Source: Boletus sp. NGJ
Lineage: Eukaryota > Basidiomycota > Agaricomycetes > Boletales > Boletaceae
Length of the DNA stretch: 64,000 bases
Direction of reading: 5' to 3'
Assembly (NCBI GenBank): GCA_019096195.1
Contig: JAGTXK010000190.1
Coordinates: forward strand, 434,001-498,000
Part shown: positions 58,114 through 64,000 of the stretch, piece after piece
Layout: every line of letters begins with the position of its first letter
How positions within the stretch are numbered: the first letter of the stretch is position 1
Translations under genes and position numbers: made by a program
Notes under the pieces: model-generated
What the model was told of the DNA's origin: nothing
Database searches by the model: none
What the model saw: only the letters and a program-made list of their open reading frames with translations

Positions 58114-58966
58114 TATGATATCGAGCATTATATTATGCATGTGGACTATATGATACCCAAGATACTACACTTACAGCATCACCATTACGACGTCACCATC
58201 CTCGATGTCCCTCTTCAATCTGGAACGATGTCGTTACATATATTTTACCAAGGGCCAGTTCGGCATGCAGGGCCATCCGTTCTCAATCACACATTCTTCT
58301 GTGTTCTGGACTATCTGATTTTCCTTAGTGTTTTTCCACCGCTTCCCAGGCAGCTCTCAATTGCAATACCCAGTTCTTGAATCGTACATTACTTAAACTT
58401 TGTATTTCCTAGTCACAATGTTGTAGCTCAAGTTACTTGGTCCGAGGTGTGTTACCGGAATCTTCCGGTGATATAGTATTCTAGTTGCAGTTGATACGCG
58501 GGTGCAGCGGGAATTCGACTCTTTCTCATTCTAGCGATTTCCGACACCATCTCTCACAGTTCGGATTCGGTGGGAATGCCATACCAGTGGTGATGAAATC
58601 CGCAATATGCAGGATTATTGGGATGGAGCCCGAAACCAAGTCTGGTCAAGGCTAGGATCTCGAGGAATTCAAGACTCATCATGATCACTGGCAGGGCCGC
58701 CGACGAGCGTCCCCCCAAGGTCCAGTTATCAACGCTCGCGGCTCCGCGAACATGTCACAGTAACTGATGATGAGTTGCTAAATCTTGCCACGGACCAGTT
58801 CTCGTGTCAAGCTCCAACTGATGCGCGGGGTATACTCATTATCCAAACGTCGCCTAACTTAAGAGTTGCTGCGCGCTTTAGGATCATCTCTTCCATTGAC
58901 ACGGTCTATCAGACTCAAACTATTCACTCGTTCGTTACCATCACATTCGTTTTATCCTCCTCCCGA
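58114..58966. other. intergenic, nothing firm
   Basis: About 850 bp. A 16-bp hairpin-like palindrome (ACCGGAATCTTCCGGT, near 58453-58468) is the only structure noticed. The right end should be the promoter of the DUF3455-like gene. Confidence 0.5.
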
Positions 58967-59802
58967 ATGACTGCCTTGACTACCCTGTTCTCTGCAGTCC
59001 TTTTCTTGGGCTCTGTCTGTTCACACCCTACCACCAGGCAGCTCAGCGCAAGTTGTGGCTTGTCTAACGTCAGGCTTCAGGTCCCACCCCAGCAGACCCA
59101 ATTGATCGCGCCCAATTACTCCCCCAGCTTCATCGCCCTTGCCGTTGGTACTCAAAATTACACGTGCGGTGCAACCTCCTCTACATATATGTGAGTTTTT
59201 CTGGAAAAACACTCTCGACGAGGGATTGACCAGGATACCAGTCTGACAGGAGCAATTGCCGAGCTCTTTGATAGCTCTTGTCTATATGGGACCCCTGCGT
59301 TCGATATGGTTCCCGGGCTTGCATACACCGCTTGGGAGATATCCACCGATCTTGTCACACCCCAGGATATGATTACCACCGGAGGCCTTGTCCCAGACCC
59401 AGTTGTCCTCGGCCAGCACATATACGTTCCCAGCCCGACAGGAAGTGGGCTTTCTCCAAAGTGGGACTTTACTTCTTCTGGCGGTACTGCTGGTAATCCG
59501 AACGCCATGCTATTGCTACCAAATCCGGAGATCTTCCGAGTCCGAACCCGACGGTGAACATCGACGATGTGATGCTCAAGGCTATCAAAGGCGAGTTGGC
59601 AAGTCAAATTTTCAGAGTGCAAAACAATGGGGGACAGCCGCCAGCGGATTGTAATGCTCAGAGATCGAATATTACCGTCAAGTACACCGCGCAGTATTGT
59701 AAGCGGGATTTTTCAAATGATGTCCCTATCGACCTGACTTGTTTTTGTTTCTTTTCTTCTGAAGGGCTCTTTGGTGGAAATGTTACTCCGCATAATATCT
59801 GA
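58967..59802 (+). CDS. secreted DUF3455-like protein
   Basis: Secreted fungal protein of unknown function. The N-terminus MTALTTLFSAVLFLGSVCSH is a clear signal peptide. The body reads LSPSFIALAVGTQNYTC-like sequence (seen: SPSFIALAVGTQNYTC), GAIAELFDSSCLYGTPAFDM, YTAWEISTD, VLGQHIYVPSPTGSG and KWDFTSSGGTAGNPNA, then DLPSPNPTVNIDDVMLK, GELASQIFRVQNNGGQPPAD, ITVKYTAQYW and an end LFGGNVTPHNI with stop at 59800-59802. Between GNPNA and SGDLPSP the frame changes near 59505-59515. A 38-nt GT-AG intron (GTAATC..GGAG) would restore the frame but remove the conserved-looking GNPNA..IATKSG residues; a small indel is the other reading. Other introns (after SSTY, after AQY) are clear. Confidence 0.72.
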
Positions 59803-60159
59803 CCTCGCCTCGTCTACGTATGAGCTGTAGAACCTCTGTTCGCCAACTTAAAGATACAGTATATGGACCCTCATTCGAGCGCCATTTTTCTTCCGACGTA
59901 CTTGTACGGACTCTTACTATTAGAATGCCTCGCTGTCCTGCTATATATTTTCAGGTCAGAAAGGACATTTGAAAATAAAGCCTTGATTATTGTTGGCAGT
60001 TCCATGAATTCCATGACAAGTTACTGTCCTAGGCAAGGATTCAATAGTGGCGGAAATATTCGCTGTGGGCTTGCCGCAATGCATACTTGATAGAATATGA
60101 CGAAGAAGTGACTCGGATTGGGCACGGGAAGAGCGAGCTGTGGCCATTCCAAGGCATCT
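59803..60159. other. intergenic, nothing recognised
   Basis: About 360 bp between the convergent DUF3455-like and DUF1770-like genes. Confidence 0.55.
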
Positions 60160-60759
60160 CTAAAAGCTCGGTGGGCCAACGGTTATACTACTGAAGCCCA
60201 ATTTCTTCAGCCAACTCCGTAACCAGCCAACGCCTTCTCCCCCGACAGGATGCGTTGGTACAGGACTTCCGTCAAGACTTCCTCTTGCATAAGCCACGAA
60301 TGGCCTGTAGTACGTCCCGATTATACCCCTGCAGTCGCGATCACGGATACGCCCATAATCGAGTAGCTAGATAGCTCACCAAAGCATGCCTTGGAGTAGG
60401 GGCATCACGACCTGGTCCCGTAAGGTGATATAGACGATTTTTCCCCATTCCACTCGGGCTATTCGTTGCGAAGAGTTGATCAACGCCGTCACATGAGTGG
60501 ACGTAGTGAATTCTGTGTCTTCCGTGTCAACCACGACAGATTGCTCTCTCCCCCTCTCCCTTACATCCCGTGCAACAGGCTCAATATGTATACAGTCCTG
60601 TATGCGCTTCAAGTATACCTGTTCGAATCGAAGGTCTGGAATGGGGAGACGTTTTCGTGGGCTATACGCTTCGTGCTCGATGTCGGAAGGATGGAAGGGA
60701 TAGTCGGGAAGGACATGGACATAGTCGTGCGAGTCGTGCGGTGAAAGATGGCTGGTCAT
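60160..60759 (-). CDS. DUF1770-like conserved fungal protein
   Basis: First exon 60376-60759 begins MTSHLSPHDSHDYVHVLPDY and contains IPDLRFEQVYLKRIQDCIHI, then VEWGKIVYITLRDQVVMPLL and QGMLW. An intron (GTGAGC..CTGCAG) joins to GIIGTYYRPFVAYARGSLDG, GGEGVGWLRSWLKKLGFS and a stop at 60160-60162, giving about 180 residues. The DLRFEQ.YL and WG..I..T.RDQV..PLLQG pattern resembles the fungal DUF1770 family, whose C-terminal hydrophobic part (here VVMPLLQGMLWGIIGTYY) could be a membrane segment. The family name is from memory of the pattern and not checked. Head to head with the PIG-L gene; start codons are 65 bp apart. Confidence 0.65.
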
Positions 60760-60824
60760 GTTCAGACTGTCGTCGGCAGTTCCCGACTGAACCTGGTCTC
60801 ACACAACCTTCGTCCAGTCTTATC

Positions 60825-61760
60825 ATGTTACCGTGGCTGTTTACATTGCTGGTCTTGTTGGTGCCCCCGCTGTACTTTCCATTTCACTCCAATAGCCATG
60901 TCTTGCTCAACGCTGCGAGGTCACAGAGCCAGCAAACCAACACCTCTCGCATCCTCCTATTGACTGCACATCCCGATGATGAGTGCCTCTTCTTTGCGCC
61001 AACTGTGCTGGCTCTTCGAGAAGATCCAACGCATCCGGAAATCTATTCCTTGACAATGTCCGTCGGAAATGCGGACGGCCTTGGGGAAACGAGAAAAGAA
61101 GAGCTGAGTCGTAGTCTTGATGTGATGGGTATCGACCACGACAAACGCTGGGTCGTCGACCACCCGTAAGGCTGTTGACGAACGTACTTTGATCGCCCTC
61201 TAAGAAGTGTATTTTATAGCATGCTCCAAGACGACATCACGCTGCAATGGGATGCCTCTGTCATCGCTGTCGTGATTGCGCCATATGTGGTGAACAACAA
61301 CATCACCACTGTATGTCCCTCTCGCGGTTCGCATGGCAAGCCTATTGACGTCCTCCAGATATTGACCTTTGACGCTCAAGGCATCTCCTCTCATCCAAAC
61401 CACTATTCACTGCCATTTGGTGCTTGGAGCCTCGCCAATACGTTGCGGTCAAAGGCACCTCCTTCTGTCCCTGTGCCCCGAGTCTTTGGGCTTGTCACAG
61501 TATCCATTCTCTCGAAATACGCAGGTGCTCTTGCACCCCTCTCTAGTCGCCTGGATATTGTAGCGGAAAGCACCCTAAGTCTCTTTACACAAAACGACAG
61601 GAACCCGCGAGCTGTGTTTACATCCGGCTTCAAGGAGTATATGATAGCTGTCCGAGCGATGCGAAAGCACGCGTCTCAGCTGGTGTGGTTCCGCCACCTC
61701 TATGTGACGTTCTCGAGATATATGTGGGTCAATGAATGGGTTGAAGTCGAGCGAGAGTAA
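60825..61760 (+). CDS. GPI12: GlcNAc-PI de-N-acetylase PIG-L/Gpi12
   Basis: ER enzyme that removes the acetyl group from GlcNAc-PI, the second step of GPI anchor synthesis. The start MLPWLFTLLVLLVPPLYFPF is a membrane anchor. Then come ILLLTAHPDDECLFFAPTVL, carrying the AHPDDE zinc-binding motif, SVGNADGLGETRKEELSRSL, an intron after VVDHP, LQDDITLQWD, a second intron after NNNITT (GTATGT..TCCAG), then LTFDAQGISSHPNHYSLPFG with the HPNH motif. The C-terminus has ASQLVWFRHLYVTFSRYMWV and ends at 61758-61760. All metal ligands seen. Length near 250 residues after splicing fits the family. Confidence 0.92.
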
Positions 61761-61870
61761 GTTGTATTTGTAGAGCAAGCGAAACAATTCAATGTGTGTA
61801 TTCGCTTGTTTGGTTGCTGTGAGATTTGAGTTTCGTCACGTATTGTTCGTTGGCCCAAGCTCTTGAATCC

Positions 61871-64000
61871 ATGGCGCGATTCAGTGCCATTACCAGCGAC
61901 AGCAGCGACGACGAGCAAACACCCTACACGTCCCAAGATGCACATAAACAACCCCCTGGATCGCCAACCAAGTCAGTGGACATGGACCATGCCTCGTCAA
62001 GCTCTGGTTCGGAAGAGGAAGAGGACATAGAAGTGGATGGCGGGGAGGAGGAATCAGAAGGCACGTCCGAGATGGACGAGGACGACATCGTCGTCGAAAA
62101 GCCCGCTTCGACGCGTAACCATGCTCTGGTGGAAGACTCGGACGGCGAAATTCAATACGAGCACACTCGGAGTCGGTCTGGGTCCTCGAGTTCGTCCGAA
62201 TCCGAGTCCGAGTCCGAAGGTGTACGCCGACGACATACCAACGTCACATCATGGGTAGGACGTGCTGGCGTGGATGCGCAAAAGATGCACGTCATGCAGA
62301 CGTCGTTGTTCCGTATGCCGGAGGAAGCGGCGGCGCTTCAAGCCATGAATCAGCCCATACGGCCACGTTTCAAGCTATCACCCACCGTGAGTCGCAAGCA
62401 TAGTCGTGACTCTGTTGGAGATGGTCGGTTTGACTCTCAAGAGGTTCGTGGCTTGTTGTCCCACCTGCTTGATGTCTCATGGCTGGTTCTAGAGGGTTTC
62501 ATTCGCTCACGACATTGATCATCCTGTTTACCGCCCATCCCGCAAGTATGCACGTGTCGACATATCCTCCTCGGCTGTAGCTGGGAACGAAGGTGCATTA
62601 GTCGATGCAGGGCTTGCATTAGGGCGCTCCTTTCGTGTTGGATGGAGTTCTGGTGGCAGTCTGGTTCATTTAGGCCAATTATGTGGGCCTTCGAGTCCGG
62701 TGTAGGTGTAGTTTCGTTCCTTTGAGACAGACCACTTATTCCGCTGCGAATAGTCAAACAACAGCCAACTCATCTGTTGTCACGAAAGCACGCGTTCCGC
62801 TCTTTTCTGAACCTGCAGAACACACCAGCAATAGATTTTCCCGATTGCTGCAACACCACCTGTCAAAAACACCAATCGTGAAAGACGAGGACGGTATTCC
62901 ATTTGCTGACCCGTCCTCGGAGCTCTCCTTTTCGTCCTTCACGTCCTTGTATCCCCAAACCGACAATTCGTATGAAGCGTCACTTTTCCGCCTTGGTCAT
63001 GCCTTATTTGACAGCATGCATCCTCATCTGAGCCAGGACGCGACAGTCGATGTCCAAAATCGTATTTCATCCATCCGACGCAAAGCAGCGCTCTCCGAGT
63101 GGTTAGGGGACGTTGTTACCCCACTGGTCGACGCCGACCTTAAAAAACAATCATCCACCGATCCCGCCGCTCTCATATTTTCCCTTCTTTCCGGATACCA
63201 GATCGACAAGGCATGCGATACTGCCATAGATTGCGGATCCGTTAAGCTCGCGACACTCATCTCTCAAGCTTCGGGTGATTTTGAATTCAGGGAAGATCTC
63301 AGGGAACAGCTACAGCTGTGGCGGGAACAAAGAATAGACGTTCACGTCAGCGTGAGTACCAGAAAGATATACTCTGTACTCGCTGGTAGCCTAGACATTC
63401 TGGAAGGATCAAAAGCAAGCAGCCTTGAACGATGTCCTGACGTCGATCCGCTCGAGGGGCTGGACTGGAAACGGACGTTTGGAATGTATCTCTGGTATGT
63501 GGAGCCCATGGATGCGTCCATAGCACAGGTATACCAGTCGTATGACCAAGCTGTGCGAGTATCACCCCCACGGGTTGCACCTCCACGACCGCATTATCTG
63601 GAAGGCGCTCCCTCACAGAAACTTGCGTTTCGCATACCATCACCCCCTCCCTCCGACGCTCTATTCTCTCTTATCCGACTATATGCCGAGCCGGCATGCT
63701 CGCTTTCTCAAATCCTCTCCCCGCTCTCGTTTGGACCGTCACCGGCTGACTACTCTTTCCCCTGGCATCTATACATCATTTTGTCGCGATGTATGCGTAT
63801 TCGTGATCTTTCTGATCGTGGCGATGCGGAACACGTGGAAGAAATGGACGAGGACGAGTCGGGACGCCGTGAGGGCCACAGTCCAAGTGCCGATTTGCTG
63901 GCCAGTTACTACGCGCAACAGCTGGAGCAACTTGGCATGCTCCAAGAAGCCATTTTCGTGCTTCTCCACATTGAGGGCTCAGCAGGGTAGGTTCTCTTGG
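61871..64000 (+). CDS. Nup96-type nucleoporin (N-terminal part, runs off the right edge)
   Basis: Scaffold nucleoporin of the Y-complex, homologous to the Nup96 half of vertebrate Nup98-Nup96. The start MARFSAITSDSSDDEQTPYT at 61871 is free-standing: the PIG-L stop is only 110 bp upstream, so it is not fused to a Nup98 repeat region. A long acidic Ser/Glu-rich segment follows (GSEEEEDIEVDGGEEESEG). Introns near 62440-62493 and 62700-62731 are needed. Family landmarks: SFAHDIDHPVYRPSRKYAR, GLALGRSFRVGWSSGGSLVH, GQLCGPSSPV, EASLFRLGHALFDSM, RKAALSEWLGDVV, QIDKACDTAIDCGSVKLATL, ISQASGDFEFREDLREQLQL, DWKRTFGMYLWYVEPMD and YYAQQLEQLGMLQEAIFVLL. The Nup96 helical domain is cut by the window end. 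Confidence 0.87.

Noticed and set aside
58453-58468. ACCGGAATCTTCCGGT palindrome as a terminator or operator
   Set aside because: A lone 16-bp palindrome in an intergenic region of a eukaryote is not enough evidence of function.

Overview
The window looks like nuclear DNA of a mushroom-forming basidiomycete (Agaricomycetes). Genes sit close together on both strands. Nearly every coding region is cut by many short introns of about 40-60 nt, mostly GT-AG, and the proteins read best as fungal or basidiomycete versions of eukaryotic families. All gene models below were made by eye, by joining open frames across plausible splice sites to keep a family's conserved residues in frame; exon borders are approximate unless stated. 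I saw no tRNA, rRNA or CRISPR, and no recognisable retroviral, LTR or Polinton-like element.

Left part, 0.5-34.7 kb, is mostly conserved single-copy genes: GID ubiquitin-ligase subunit Fyv10 (-), GPI transamidase subunit PIG-S (-), a Snt1/NCoR-like SANT protein (+), a Par14/Pin4-type parvulin (-), ABCE1/Rli1 (+), a 2.4-kb gap with a decayed coding remnant, RPA3 (+) with two MluI boxes just upstream, the ASCC2/Cue3 ribosome-quality-control factor (-), a dienelactone hydrolase (-), an SH3-PX sorting nexin (-), an aldo-keto reductase (-) with a broken partial copy beside it, an old-yellow-enzyme-like flavin oxidoreductase with a C-terminal membrane anchor (-), a nested inverted repeat, LSG1 (-), TFIIE-alpha (-), a tiny divergent ORF (+) and an NmrA-like protein (+). 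Rli1, ASCC2 and LSG1 all act on ribosomes, and PIG-S with PIG-L (far right) act on GPI anchors, but nothing suggests these are co-regulated clusters.

Middle part, 35.4-58.1 kb, is an accessory island built by duplication. It has two related LRR plus F-box-like genes (one on each strand), two tandem copies (about 4.0 kb apart) of a WW-domain multi-pass membrane protein with a stretch of about 1 kb that appears identical between copies, and three caspase-like (peptidase C14, metacaspase) genes, two of them in tandem units about 3.7 kb apart. The only housekeeping gene inside the island is the lariat debranching enzyme DBR1. The mix of LRR, membrane and caspase-like genes in duplicating arrays is the best candidate in this window for an undescribed system (for example self/non-self recognition or regulated cell death), but this is inference only.

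Right part, 58.9-64 kb, returns to ordinary genes: a secreted DUF3455-like protein (+), a DUF1770-like protein (-), PIG-L/GPI12 (+) head to head with it, and the N-terminal part of a Nup96-type nucleoporin (+) running off the right edge.

A recurring oddity is a non-canonical GC-AG intron whose donor reads GCATGT: it is needed in the dienelactone hydrolase gene (one clear case, one probable) and at the same site in two of the three caspase-like genes.
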